Assembly (NCBI RefSeq): GCF_014851395.1
Contig: NW_024041484.1
Span: 6,607,560 to 6,671,559 of the forward strand
Direction of reading: 5' to 3'
DNA length: 64,000 nucleotides
DNA from: Micropterus salmoides
Taxonomy: Eukaryota; Chordata; Actinopteri; Centrarchiformes; Centrarchidae
Shown here: positions 1-11,364 of the stretch, piece after piece
How positions within the stretch are numbered: position 1 is the first letter of the stretch
Layout: every line of letters starts with the position of its first letter
Translations under genes and position numbers: made by a program
The notes under the pieces: generated by a model
What the model saw: only the letters and a program-made list of their open reading frames with translations
What the model was told of the DNA's origin: nothing
Databases searched by the model: none

Positions 1-235
1 TTGTTTTTAAGTTGTTAGTGGACTGCGTGTTCTTAGCTGCCGTGTTGTCGCTGTAGTACGAGAGGCTCGGGAGCGCACACAGGGCTGAATCTGACCCGGA
101 GACCTCACATTCAAAGCAGAATAGTGGCTGAAAACAGGCGTGTGCTTCATTTCTGAGTGAGTTTTGAGCCCATTGACAATAAGGCAAAAAAAATTTGATT
201 AATTTCATTGAAAAACTTACATATAGTCCCTTTAA
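1..235. mobile_element. End of a short non-autonomous DNA element
   Basis: The stretch ends in CTTACATATAGTCCCTTTAA (216-235), which resembles the terminus of a common fish MITE class that ends at TTAA. The other end lies outside the window. No coding sequence is visible. The family assignment is from memory and is weak. Confidence 0.35.
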
Positions 236-3200
236 GTAGATTAAATATTTTTAATGCAACCTGTAGTTCTCATTAGTTATGTAGTTTGGAGGGGAGGTTT
301 GAAGTCCGGAAAGCTCTGCTATGGTCAAACCTGTGTAAAACAAAATAAAATGAAATTGAGTCCCAAGACTGGTGATGTGAGCCTGTGCAGGGTTGAGGAC
401 TGATGATAGTATCAAGGCTGGCCCCATCACCTACCATCACTCTCTACTCAAATAAATGCTGGTCTGGCAGGACAAAGCAGCACACCACATCAGCACCATA
501 AAAGGGCCCTGTTATCACTTTCAGATATTTACATCATGATTTATGGTAAACCACAGCTTGTAATTATGGGTTTTGTGCATAAGGATATTGAAATACATGG
601 GTGACCTGTAGTAGACATAGCTCCAACATCTCACTTGTGTAGCCTAATACTTGAGGCTTTCAACATTAAAAGAAAATATTTGCTTCTAAAACATTTAAAA
701 GTCTCATTTTATGTTGCATTATTTATAGGAATTAGAGACAAAAATTGAGTATTGGGGGGAAAGCTGCTGTTTACTTGGTCGTATTTGTTTCTTGGAGGCA
801 GAATGTAATATGCCATGGTAACTGGATCGAGTTAATGTTCCTGTTCATTTGGTGGGTTATGTGTTTGTTGGAATTTGTTTCAAAATGATGTACAGCACTG
901 TTGATGTGGTTCTATCTTTATCCACAAAGACATTGTGAGGGATGTCTGTGGACAGATTGCTGCAATGCTGCCTGCTGGTTGTTTTGTGGAACATGTTTGA
1001 TATGTTAAGAGGAAGAGAACTCAATCCTACTCTCAGTTTGCCCATTTATATCAGATATGAGAAAATGTCATAAGAAGTTGCTGTTGGTATCCTGTGAAGT
1101 GACAGAGGGAATATCCAGAAGGTTTTTCTTCTGAGGTGTTTGTGAATTAATGGCTTAATGTCCAAATAAAGCTTGGTGTTCATCAGACTGATGACTCCTC
1201 AGATTACTAACTGGCAATAAAGGCTGCTCTGGAAAAGACTGAACAATGTGCTCAGACTTTCTCGTCTGTTTAGGGAAGTTTGGCCACAGTCCCCTTTAGT
1301 AGAAAGATAAACAAAAAAACTACTGTCTTTGTGTATTGATAGCTAGCTGCTTAATAAAACTGATAAAACTAAATATTAACCTATGGTTCTAGTTTGATAA
1401 CAAGGCTAGCTGTTTAAATTTACATTTGTATGTCACTGAATTAGTATCCATTTTCTTGTTGTGATGGGTAGGCTTTCGCCCTAGTAATGCCACTATCTAG
1501 TTTAACCCTCTCAGGTAAGCTTCACCCTGCCTCTCCAGTAGCAGGCACACACCTGGAGATAAGTGCCTCTTTAAGAGTTGATATGCAGGGAGGACTCAGG
1601 AACTGTCTTGATGCATTGTGTTGCAGTGTGGCTAGGGAGCGGGTTAGGATTTTGGATGGTATGCCTCAAGGCTGATGCATAACTGTTTTAACTTTTGTGA
1701 ACACTTTTTAAATTGTTTTATTACAGGCATTTTAAGCCACCTGTCGCCAAGATCCTGTAGACTGCATGGCCTGTTTTGCTAGAGTTCACTGCAGAGATGT
1801 CCGTGGAGGTTGATACCCTGAGTTGCCTTAAACGTCCGGTCTTTGAATTAGGTCAGAGCTGGGTGGATGATTTACTGCATTAGTTGAGTGTTGTATAGCC
1901 ACTGCTGTTTTGCCTGCCTGATCAACTGTTGCTGATTTTTGTGTCCTGATTTTAAATGTGGATTCTTCATATGAGACTCTGTTACAGGTGGATGGGCCTT
2001 GTGAAAGTTTTTGCCAACTGCTAGGTTCAGCTAAGGAGCTGTGTGCGCACCTTCAACTGAGCCTTATTGTGTGGTGTTTTATGTGTGTTTTGCTGTCTTT
2101 ATGTGGTGGCGCACCTCTGTGGTTGGTGGTGTCAGGGCATCCTGGTGGCAGTTTCCCTAGCAAGCATCTTATCTATGCGCCATCACCACCCATTTTATCC
2201 TTTAGCATCTCTGCAGCATTGGCATTAACATCTTGTTGGTTTAGTATTGTTTGAGCTTGTGTTGTTAATAAAAGTGCCCAAAACCTGATTTGTAAATTTT
2301 GATGTTTCATAAACCACCTTTCCAGTCAAAACCCATGTCTATCTTGTAAAGAAATGCTCTGTAAAAATGAAATCCCATGGGTTAAAATGAGAGATTATAA
2401 CATGAATCTGTTCCCAAGCTGTTCCAAAAATATTCAAGTAGCACAGAATTCATTTATAACAATTTATCATATACATATTTATAATATGCCTGAGCTCCTT
2501 CTCCTTGTGTGCAATGACAGTTTTATGATGTGAAAACCAGCGGAGGCTTATGGAAGTGAAGACTATTAGATCTGAACGCTCGACATAGGTCTACAAATGT
2601 TAAAGATTTTTAACATACTGATTTTGCCACATGCACACACAACCCATGTGACACTTTATGTAAACAAGATTAGTGAGCATTATTGAAAGTATATCAATAA
2701 CTTCAGTAAAACAGATGTAAAACAGTACAAGTAGAATGTTTTGCTCTTAGGAGGGGGCTGTATTGGCACAGTGCCACAATTAACAGGTGTGGTTACCATA
2801 AATCATGATGTAAATATCTGAAAGTGACAACAGGGCCCTCTTATTGTGCTGGAGGAAGGAGTGATGTTCTGTTTTGTCATAACAGTGCAGCATTTATTTG
2901 AAGAGAGAGTGATAATAGGTGACTGGGGCCAGCCTTGCATCAGTCCTTAAACCCTGCAAAGGTTCACATCCTCTAGGTATAGGGGAAAATCTGGGAGGTC
3001 CTGAGATGAATACCAGGAAGAAAAACTAATGACTCAACTTTTATTTTACTTTACACAAGTACGAACAGTACAGAGCACTGTCTTTCCCTGGTGGGGTAAT
3101 CAGACAGAATTAAACCCAAAACAGCACTAAAAGATCTGAAAGTTCCAGAGCTAGAGGAGATGCTTTTTGACTCTTAGTAATGCTCACCAGGTTTCACACA

Positions 3201-3262
3201 CAAGTAGGCCTACATAACTTATGAGAACTACAGGTTGCATTAAAAATATTTAATCTACTTAA
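232..3262. mobile_element. TTAA-flanked long inverted repeat element (about 3 kb)
   Basis: A segment at 236-569 is repeated in reverse complement at about 2777-3258, with one indel of roughly 145 bases. The outermost arm bases (GTAGATTAAATATTTTTAAT on the left) are preceded by TTAA at 232-235 and mirrored before TTAA at 3259-3262. Both arms share blocks such as GGGCCCTGTT and CATCATGATTTATGG. The 2.2-kb interior has no recognisable transposase. TTAA duplications are typical of piggyBac and Kolobok elements, so a non-autonomous relative is possible; two MITE copies in opposite orientation are the alternative. Confidence 0.5.
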
Positions 3263-5351
3263 CTAACATAAGTATATTACACTGAAGAAAATTGTGAAGG
3301 AAAATAAAAAGTATACAACTCTACAGATTTGTTTTGGAAGAGTTTTGTTTCAACTTCAACTTCAAGTCTGTATTTGCCAAAACGACGCAAGTCGCCTGGA
3401 ATTAATTTTAGTGGTTTTGCCACAGAAGCGGTAACAGTAGATGGTGGAAGCCAGCCTTCTCTTTGATATAAACACAAGTCAAAAGGTCAAAACCTGTTGG
3501 GGATAGAGTGACCTCTGCTGGTTGAGCTCCCACATAGCAAGAAGGCCTACATGTATGTTATGAAACTAAAATATGAATTAAATCATAGAAACTTAATAAA
3601 TAGGCTAACTGCTATCCCAAGCTACATATAACATTAGTTCACTTGTCTTAATCTGAAGTTACAGGTCACCAATGGTCTTACAAATGTTTAGTTCTCCCTA
3701 ACAGCCAGAAATTTTATTAGTTTTAACTTTTATTTCAGTTAACTAGCGTTTTTTTCACACCCAGTGCTAGTTTATTTTTATAACCTACTAAAAATGTTAT
3801 TTTAGTTTAGCTTTACTACATGGTACATGAGCTACTTTTATTTTGAAGGTTTGACCAGTTACTTTCGCTTCCAAAAATAGAATAGACCACGTGACTTCCG
3901 TTTTTGGTTTATAACGAACAGACTCTTCATTCTTTGTTCAAAAAGGAATAACAATAAAATCGGCAAAAACAATTTTTGATTCTGACATCAAAAACGGTTA
4001 TTTTGTTTTGAAACAAACAGATAAACGGTATTTTTGTTTTTGAATTACAAACGAATTACGGATTATCCAGAGATATCCAGACCCCAGACCCTCAAGTGCA
4101 TCATTTGCTATTTAAACAATGTGGGCACTTGGTGTGAAACTGACAACTGCTTTGGTTGGAAACTAGCTGACACTTGCTGCGCTGTGAGCCGCTTTGCGCA
4201 GAGTACAAGATAGGGCCAACAGAGAGCTAAATACAGCGAGCTGGGGTGGTGGAGAATGACGATCATGTATGCACTATGAGAGTGCGCGTTGTCATGATGA
4301 AGACCCCAAATGCCAGTGCGCCACAGTTCCACAATGTCTTGTTTTTCATTGTTACTGGCAAAAAAACTTTTTTATGCTAAGTAATTTGCTTTCATTGGTG
4401 GGTGGGACTTTATCAACCCATTGTTTCTGATTGGATAGTGTGATCTATCAGTTATGTTTGTGCTACTCTTCAAAATAAAGGTTCTACCTGAAAATGTCTA
4501 TTACAGATGTGATTCTCCCTCTTTGGCTTAAGAGGATGCAATGTCTCCAAAAAAATATACACTTAGTTGCCAGTTTATTCGTGAAACCTAACGAAAACTA
4601 ATTAAATAATGCAATAAAACCCCCTTCATGATTAAGAGATTGACAGATTGACTATTGACGTGGTGATTCAATTGTAGGCTATTCATTTTGGAGCATGTAG
4701 TTTGTGGTGCTGTTAAATCCTGATGAATTAAACAAAGATGTTGCTGTTATTTAGTCTAGCCTCACAGATTAAGGCTTATTTTAGTAAGTACTGTGGACAG
4801 TAAAGTGTTCTCAATAATTATAAAGATCAATGGCAAGCACACTAAAAGGATTTACAAAAAATTAAGTGTTGGTCTTAAAATTAGATGTGGTCAGGGAAAT
4901 TGTTGGTGCATTGCTATCTTGAGGCAGCAGAAAGCAACTGCACCACTGACCCCAAAACAAAATGGCGTCAACGACGCAGTATTTTACAGTTTTTTGTTAT
5001 TTTAGGGTGCATTATTGTGACAGTAAGAGAGACGACGTGCGTATTTACGCATGAGGCACAGCAACATAACTTAATATTAAAATCTCCCAACACGGCAACA
5101 GGATCACAATCTTCGGCGTCGCAAGATAATTTTTCCGGGGCTTTAACCCCGAATGTTTTGACTGGAGCCACGAATGTAACTCGACAACAACAAAAATATT
5201 TTCCATATTAATATGCAATAATCTTTTTGATGCCGCCTGTCTCGCAGGTATTCAAAGAATGGAAGCTACTTGCAATATTATTGCTACATTTTGTTTGAAG
5301 TTCACATAACGTGACCCCCCCACCGTTACTGCCTGCCTGCATTTATGGTAC
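3263..5351. other. Intergenic, no gene recognised
   Basis: AT-rich sequence without a convincing open reading frame or splice pattern. A small reverse-strand frame at 4108-4332 shows no family motif. Parts may be decayed transposon sequence. Confidence 0.4.
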
Positions 5352-6195
5352 TTTCAGACCAAAAGCGAAGCGAGCGTTCGGGGCGGTGAGTTTACATACA
5401 AAGTCAATGCAAAGACGCGTGAAGCGACGCGAAGGGGGCGGGGCCGGCGACGTGAAGGTAAAGTGAAGGAATTCGCGTGAGTTGAATATTTTCAAAGAAA
5501 TTTCGCATGACACTGAGTCACGATAGCCTATCAACGTTGAGATTATCCATACGTCACCGACGGCTTCAGAGCGTTGTGTGGAAAGGGCCGGGCAGAGCGG
5601 ACAATTGAAAATCTGCTGGCCGTCGGAGTGCCGCTAAACTTGGGGGAGAGGAGCAGGGAGCAGCGCTCCAGCTTTTGGACAAATAAACACCCATGGTCTG
5701 ACTGGATTATGCCCTGATAACTACGCTGTTTGCTCGCGGGAGGAGCTCGGAGTAAACTGCCTTTATTAAATTAGCTTTTTACTTTAGTTTTTGGGATTAT
5801 TATTATTATCTTCACTTGAGCTACTCAGCAGCTAGATTCCGTGCACATGTGGTTCCAGTGTTGTTATATTTATATAAAAACCGGGCAAAACTGGACATTG
5901 TTGAACTACCAGCTATCGTTGTACCTTGACCAAGTTAGCATAGCATAGCCCTAATCGATCCGAACTCCATTCAGAAAACAAACATTTTAGAAGTTGTTGT
6001 CCTGCTGTCTTGCTGACAGACCTGACAAAGCATGAATTCATATGTTTAACATATCTGCATCATATTGTAGTTATTTCTGAATCAGTTTGATCCAGCAAAA
6101 TGGCGAGTTGTGTTTATTCGCGTCTCAGCAGTTGTCCTGCGATAAAACCCCCGCAAGGAGAGCGTTGCGTAGATTAAATTCGCGTTGGTCTGAAT
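5352..6195. mobile_element. Non-autonomous DNA transposon with TTCAGACC ends
   Basis: The left end TTTCAGACCAAAAGCGAAG (5352-5370) is matched in reverse complement by the right end around 6178-6195 (ATTCGCGTTGGTCTGAA on the + strand). The interior is unusually rich in CG dinucleotides (5370-5460 and 6110-6180) and carries no transposase. Ends, size of about 840 bp and CG-rich subterminal sequence suit a MITE-like element; the superfamily is not clear. Confidence 0.45.
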
Positions 6196-6829
6196 GCCGC
6201 ATTTGAATGAGCACACAAGAGAGAGAGAGAGCGCATTGCTTACAGCTTCAGGGCTTGTCAGTAAATACTGATTTTCTACCCAAATAGTAAACAATCCGCC
6301 ACAAAGTAGCGAAAGAATAACATGACACACCTGTCACTCTCTGTCTCTATTAAAACTGGTGAAAAGATGAAAGATTTCTGGGCTGTGCAGCTACACCCCC
6401 AATGTTTCAAGAGCAACTGCACCACGCGCTTCGTTTTAACACAGCGAAGGAGATCATGTTTGATCACATCACATATCACAGATGATGTTGGGTAAGCTTA
6501 AATAACTTCCTGGGAACCTTTTGATCACACCTGGTTCCATAGGTGTCATATCAAGGCACGTATCAGGCACACCAATTTATGATTAACTCAGAATTGGACA
6601 TTTCAACATACTGGTCTCTTACTTACTTAACCAAGGTACAGTAATATGTTAGTTTCATAAACACAAACATGTGTAGACACTTATTGACAACTTATAGACT
6701 ACGATTATTTAGATAATTACATTAATTATAATTATATGAGTTGGTGTGCCTGGACTTTCTGGTTTGGCCTTTGATGTGGAAAACATCTTAGAAAGTGCAT
6801 CACAGCATGAAGAGTTTGTTTAAATTTTA
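6196..6829. other. Intergenic, short inverted repeat pair
   Basis: No gene seen. CAGGCACACCAA at 6564-6575 recurs in reverse complement at 6741-6752, so a 189-bp foldback element may sit here. The block lies just upstream of a Harbinger remnant and may belong to it. Confidence 0.3.
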
Positions 6830-7135
6830 GGATAACATGTTTAAATTTAACATTTTCAGCGCCTGTCTCTCACCAGGTTTTTCAGTGTCCCTGATTCATT
6901 CAGAATTGTTGGTCGTTGGGATCAGCCCTGCCAACATGGATTGCTGTCTGAAGGTTACCTGTGTCCTGCATAACTTCTTGAGGACTGTGAGCACCACCAA
7001 GATAACCATACCAAGCTGTGGGCCTACTGTGGGCAGCAACAAATCCACATGGGAGGCCATACATTGCCTCCAAATATTTCTTTATTATTTCTTTGCAGAG
7101 GGAGCTGTCCCTTGGCAACCTATGCTATGTAAGAC
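6830..7135 (+). pseudogene. PIF/Harbinger transposase C-terminal remnant
   Basis: Forward translation contains VTCVLHNFLRT (from about 6957) and FAEGAVPWQ (about 7093). These resemble the conserved end of HARBI1-type transposases, where a VLHNFLR-like motif is followed by a terminal segment ending in an AVPWQ-like motif. The upstream catalytic DDE region is missing and the frame begins arbitrarily, so this is a dead 3' fragment of the transposase gene rather than a host gene. Confidence 0.55.
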
Positions 7136-7884
7136 TTGGCTTTGAAAGAAGAGCCACCAATTACTTTTAAAACATCTCATTTTCATAAATATGAAGTGAC
7201 TATCTAATGAAGACTTATTATTATTTTGATTGTTTGATATTTTAGTAATTGTTTTGTTTACTGACATTGATACTGATTTCTTTTTATTTATTTATTTATT
7301 TTTTTGTCTATTAATATACACACACACACACACATTTACGGTGTTCGCAGCCATAGGCTGGGTGAGCTGTCCCACCCTAGCTGCCCGATTCCTGGCTTCG
7401 TGCTAGGGATTTTTCCGGGATTCTTCCGCTTTGTCTGGATGAAGAAAAACACTCGCAGTGGCAGGGCCGTCCTTGGCCTGGCAGTCAACCCTGGTTCTGT
7501 TTTGGAGTGATGTCCTTTGTTACTGCTGGCTTAACGGCCCACGTGGCTGGGTCCAAACTTCGGTGGGAGCAGTATAAGTTCACTCAACTAAAATAAAGCT
7601 TAAAAGAACTTGGTCATTCTTGAATTCAGAGCTGCGCGACTAAAACGGTCGTGAAATGGATAACCTTTAACAAACCAAACAAAAGAAAATATAAAATAAG
7701 TAAGTTGCTGGAAACAAGGGAGAAGCCGAAGTCGCGGTGCTTTGCGTGTGTGGCTTGAAAAGAAATCTTTGCAGCAAGCCAGCCCAGACTTCTTAGGGCA
7801 TTGCTGGGAGACGGAGCATGCTCCGCATGTGCCAAGGGCAGAGCAAGAAGCGAAGAGAAGAGCACAAGAGCACCTTTTTAACAT
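7136..7884. other. Uncharacterised repeat-like sequence with (AC)n
   Basis: Holds an AT-rich block and an (AC)n tract at 7317-7334, then a GC-richer block (7335-7625) followed by another (7720-7870). Frames of up to 96 codons exist but match no family I recognise. The composition contrast suggests inserted mobile DNA. Confidence 0.3.
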
Positions 7885-7935
7885 ACACACGCTTACTGTT
7901 TTATTTATTTATTTTATTTTTAATATATTTTTTTT

Positions 7936-7985
<50 letters not shown>

Positions 7986-8115
7986 ACTGTTTTATTTATT
8001 TATTTTATTTTTAATATATATTTTTTTAAACACACAAACACACACTTACTGTTTTATTTATTTATTTTATTTTAATTTTTAATATTTCTTCTTTTTTTTT
8101 AACACAAACACACAT
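7885..8115. repeat. Three-copy minisatellite with embedded (CA)n
   Basis: A unit reading CTTACTGTTTTATTTATTT, continuing into a poly-T/AT segment and then an ACAC stretch, occurs at about 7891, 7983 and 8046. The first spacer has expanded into a (CA) tract at 7937-7982. This fits tandem duplication followed by microsatellite growth in one unit. Confidence 0.7.
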
Positions 8116-8262
8116 AAGCTTTGATTACTTTACGCTTTAATTACTTGTTTAATGAAATGTATGGGGTTGATTGTTCTTATGTTGTATGTATGATGCTTTG
8201 GCAATATTGTTGTTACACATTCATGCCAATAAAGCTAATTTGAATTGAACTGAATTGAGAGC
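8116..8262 (+). mobile_element. 3' tail of a non-LTR retrotransposon
   Basis: The text GCCAATAAAGCTAATTTGAA followed by degenerate TTGAA repeats (about 8225-8258) is the usual 3' end of fish LINEs that terminate in short tandem repeats. Only the extreme 3' end is present, as expected from 5' truncation. Confidence 0.55.
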
Positions 8263-9247
8263 GAGCGCATGTCGCTGTGTTTTTTTTTCCTAGAGCGTGT
8301 CCCAGGAGGGGGCTGTGTTTCCCCTGAGGGTTTATTTCCGGGCTCCTGAAAGAGGCTGTCCCTTAACTTTAATGTCTATTTTAAAGTCTATTTGCGTGTA
8401 CTTCAATCAAATACCTTCCCACAATCAAACCTTAATGTCATAAACAGTTATACCGTTCTTAGTTTTAAACATTTGATGAAAAGGAAAGGAAACAATTACT
8501 TAATTGTTGTAATGATTAGAATGGTTACCAGTTAAAGACACTTTCAAGATTTCAGAATGAAAGAAACTTAACTTAACATTTCCTGGATAATATTGGCTGT
8601 TACACATTCTTAGAGAATATAAGCAAGTTACACAAACATGGCATCAGATTATACACAATAAAATACAGAGTGACAGAGTTTATGGTCAGGGTGTCTAGGA
8701 TGTCTCTCAGAATACACAGTTTGTAGTCTTTATGTCTGTTTGCGCTTGTGCAGGCGTATTTCTATACCCCAAAGATGAGTCTTTTCCTGTGCAGGTTACA
8801 AAGGCCAAATCTTGGGAGGAGGCCCCCTTGGGTAAAATAACCAATCTCACCTTTCTCTCAGGGGACACAAAGTGAGATATTATTGATCTTCCTTTTTGGC
8901 ATAAAATAATTAAAACACACTGGCTGGACCACTACATAATCCATATGATCTTTAGCATTTGGCCACATGTTCTCCTCATCCACATCACATCCATGAGACC
9001 ATAGTCACATGGTCTGTGATGGTTGCTCTTATTTCATGACAACAGCTCTCATTTGAACACCACCACGTATTCTTAGTCCTCTCCCCCTACCTCTCATTCT
9101 CCCTGATTCTGGTCCAATTACTCCTCTCCCTGGTTCAGCTAGTCCTCTCCCTGGCCCAACGATTCTTCTGCCTGTTTCAGATATCCTCGATTAATTTACT
9201 GCATATTCTGTGGAAACAGTGAATTGTGTTAATGGTCTGGTCCTGCT
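8263..9247. other. Intergenic, nothing recognised
   Basis: No gene, RNA or clear repeat terminus is visible. A pyrimidine-rich degenerate tandem around 9070-9180 repeats CTCTCCCTGG-like text. Confidence 0.4.
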
Positions 9248-10305
9248 AGGGGTGGGCGATATGACGACATTAGATTGTGAACGATTAAAATCCCTCCGCG
9301 ATCTGCCTTTTCAAAGTGATCGTTGGTATTGTGCTACAGTGCACAGACAATCAGTTTAATTCTGTGGCTACACATGCAGTTGACAACTGCTCTGTCAACA
9401 TCGCAAGTCAGCTGCCTCGCTGCCTGCGTCCTCCACTGTCTACAAAGGCAACACTGTTACTTTTGGGCGTCATAAAATTAACATTAAAGTTTCCTGCGTC
9501 CCCCAGCTGCTCTGCCTCAACTCTCTGTGATTTACAGAGTTTGCTAATAAACAGATAGTGTTACTTCTTGCTAAAGTAACGTTAACTGCGGCTAACTCGT
9601 TGTAGTTATCTTATTAGCTCAGTTAGCCTAGTGGTCATAGCTTAGTGAGCCTCCCAGTGAACACGGCATGAACGGGACCGGACACAGAGACCAACAGGGA
9701 ATACAGTACCAAAGTGATTTATAGAGTTTCTTGATGAACAGATACATTTACTTTTTGCTAAATAGCTAAGTAGCTATCTGTGGCTAACTAGCTCGGTTAG
9801 CCGTGCTGCTAGCTGTCCTATTAGCTGAGTCAGACCTGGTGAGCCAAGAGCCAAACCTGGCAAGAAAACCACCTCAGTCCTGTTTTCCCTGTCATCTCGG
9901 AGGCTATGTTGGGTCCTGGTCCAACCGCAGTGTTCACTCACTGAGAGCTGAACCAGTCTGCACAGTCTGCATGACGGGGAGGGGCCGTAACGTACATTCA
10001 GGCTACTGTAAATGCCAATCCATATCTGCAACAAGTCCCTCCATGTCTTTGTGTTTTTATGCAAAAGCAAATAGCACATTAATAGAAAAATCAAATCATA
10101 AAATGTGTATTAAAATCTTTAAAATGTTAGAAGAACAAAATAAATCCATTGTTTGAATGAATCATTTGTCAACATACATTATACAAGTATACGATTAATA
10201 AAGCAGTGGTTTTTTCTCTTTTAACTGAAAATGAATTGTGATAAGATCATGAATTGTGATCCTGCCTGAAATAAATTGTGATATGATATTTTTGCCATAT
10301 TTTGA
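9248..10305. mobile_element. hAT-like non-autonomous element
   Basis: The left end AGGGGTGGGCGATATGACGA (9248-9267) and the right segment GATATGATATTTTTGCCATA (about 10281-10300) resemble the two ends of a widespread fish hAT class whose termini read TAGGGGTGGGCGATATGGCA and its reverse complement. The right outer bases are lost. The frames inside (9316-9558 and 9803-10156) show no transposase motif. Confidence 0.5.
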
Positions 10306-11035
10306 CCCTTTGGGGTCAAAACTCAAACCCACTTCTTCACAGGGAGGGAAAAAGAAGGGGAAGCCAGCCAGACCAAGAGAAGTCCAGCAGGGTGAAGATG
10401 CTTCCTAAGCTCTCTGCAGCTCTCTGGCCACCATGCTGGACATAGCTGTCACCAATGATCCACACTGCAACTATGGGAGGAAAAAAATGAGTGTAATAAA
10501 TGCTTCTATTTCACATCTAAAGGAGAAAACTTAAGGCAGCATCACCTCAAAATATCTACATAAGAATCTATATTTTCAGTGTAATATCAGTCAGTCAATT
10601 ACCACAGTCAATAGTTTTTCTGCATATCATGTACAATGTGTTAAACATGAGTAGCTAACCTTAGCCTAGCTAGTCATGTCTGAGTGCACAAACGCACTGC
10701 CCGTCAAGCTTCATGGCAAGACAGCTAACAGTTAGCTAACTGTTGTCATTCTAAAGAAGGAGACAGCGATAGACTCTGTGACCTTTGCCAACGGTAAATA
10801 TAAATAATCATTAAATCATGCCATACTACATTTAACAGCGTTTCAATGGAAATGAGCAACATAACGTCAACTTACCTGCATCTAGCCTGTACAATAACAA
10901 CTCTGTCTCCAGTAGAGCGAAGTGCTGGTCAGAGCCGTTGGAGCGAGGGGATTGTGAGCGTGGCCATGCGGTCAATGCAAACCCATGACTGGTCAGTCAT
11001 ACCCACCAATAGAATCTCTTATTTCGACCATTTTT
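10306..11035. other. Intergenic, nothing recognised
   Basis: No coding exon or repeat terminus could be supported. A 63-codon frame at 10846-11037 has no recognisable motif. Confidence 0.35.
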
Positions 11036-11161
11036 GACTCGCAGTGCAAAACTCTCTCACTTGCAGAATGGTTTAACCTGCAAAACTTTCTGACTCACAA
11101 GGAAAACTTTTTGACTTGCAATCAAAGATAAATTTCTCCTCTTTGATTGCAAGTCAAAAAG
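11036..11161. repeat. Degenerate tandem repeat ending in a perfect 22-bp hairpin
   Basis: Text of the form CTTTYTGACTYGCAA recurs about every 20-25 bases from 11031 to 11125. The last copy forms a perfect inverted repeat: arms 11107-11128 and 11140-11161, 22 bases each, with an 11-base AT-rich loop. Confidence 0.7.
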
Positions 11162-11364
11162 CAATTAAAGCCTATGCTTGCAAAACATTTTTTTTGTTGC
11201 TTGCATTAAAAAGACACAAAAATACCTTCATATGGCCATGGCATGCTTTTTATGCATTCTCAACTGCACCTGGCCTTGTGGAATGTCCTGGAAGGCAGAC
11301 CACTACACTGTTGGAAACATGGCATCAAATGCTGCCTGGGCTTTGCCATTCTCATAGTACTACT
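11162..11364. other. Sequence left of the L2 insertion, ending in its target-site copy
   Basis: Bases 11348-11364 read ATTCTCATAGTACTACT and are the left target-site duplication of the L2 element that follows. By continuity this block joins the sequence resuming at 14729, so it may be the left part of the older LINE there, but I cannot confirm coding homology in it. Confidence 0.35.

Noticed and set aside
1958..2254. 98-codon frame with hydrophobic stretches
   Set aside because: No family resemblance, no promoter or splice context, and it lies inside the TTAA-flanked repeat element.
4108..4332. Reverse frame with HHDNA, resembling a mariner catalytic block
   Set aside because: The following residues and spacing do not match the DD34D pattern (no SPDLAP-type block at the right distance).
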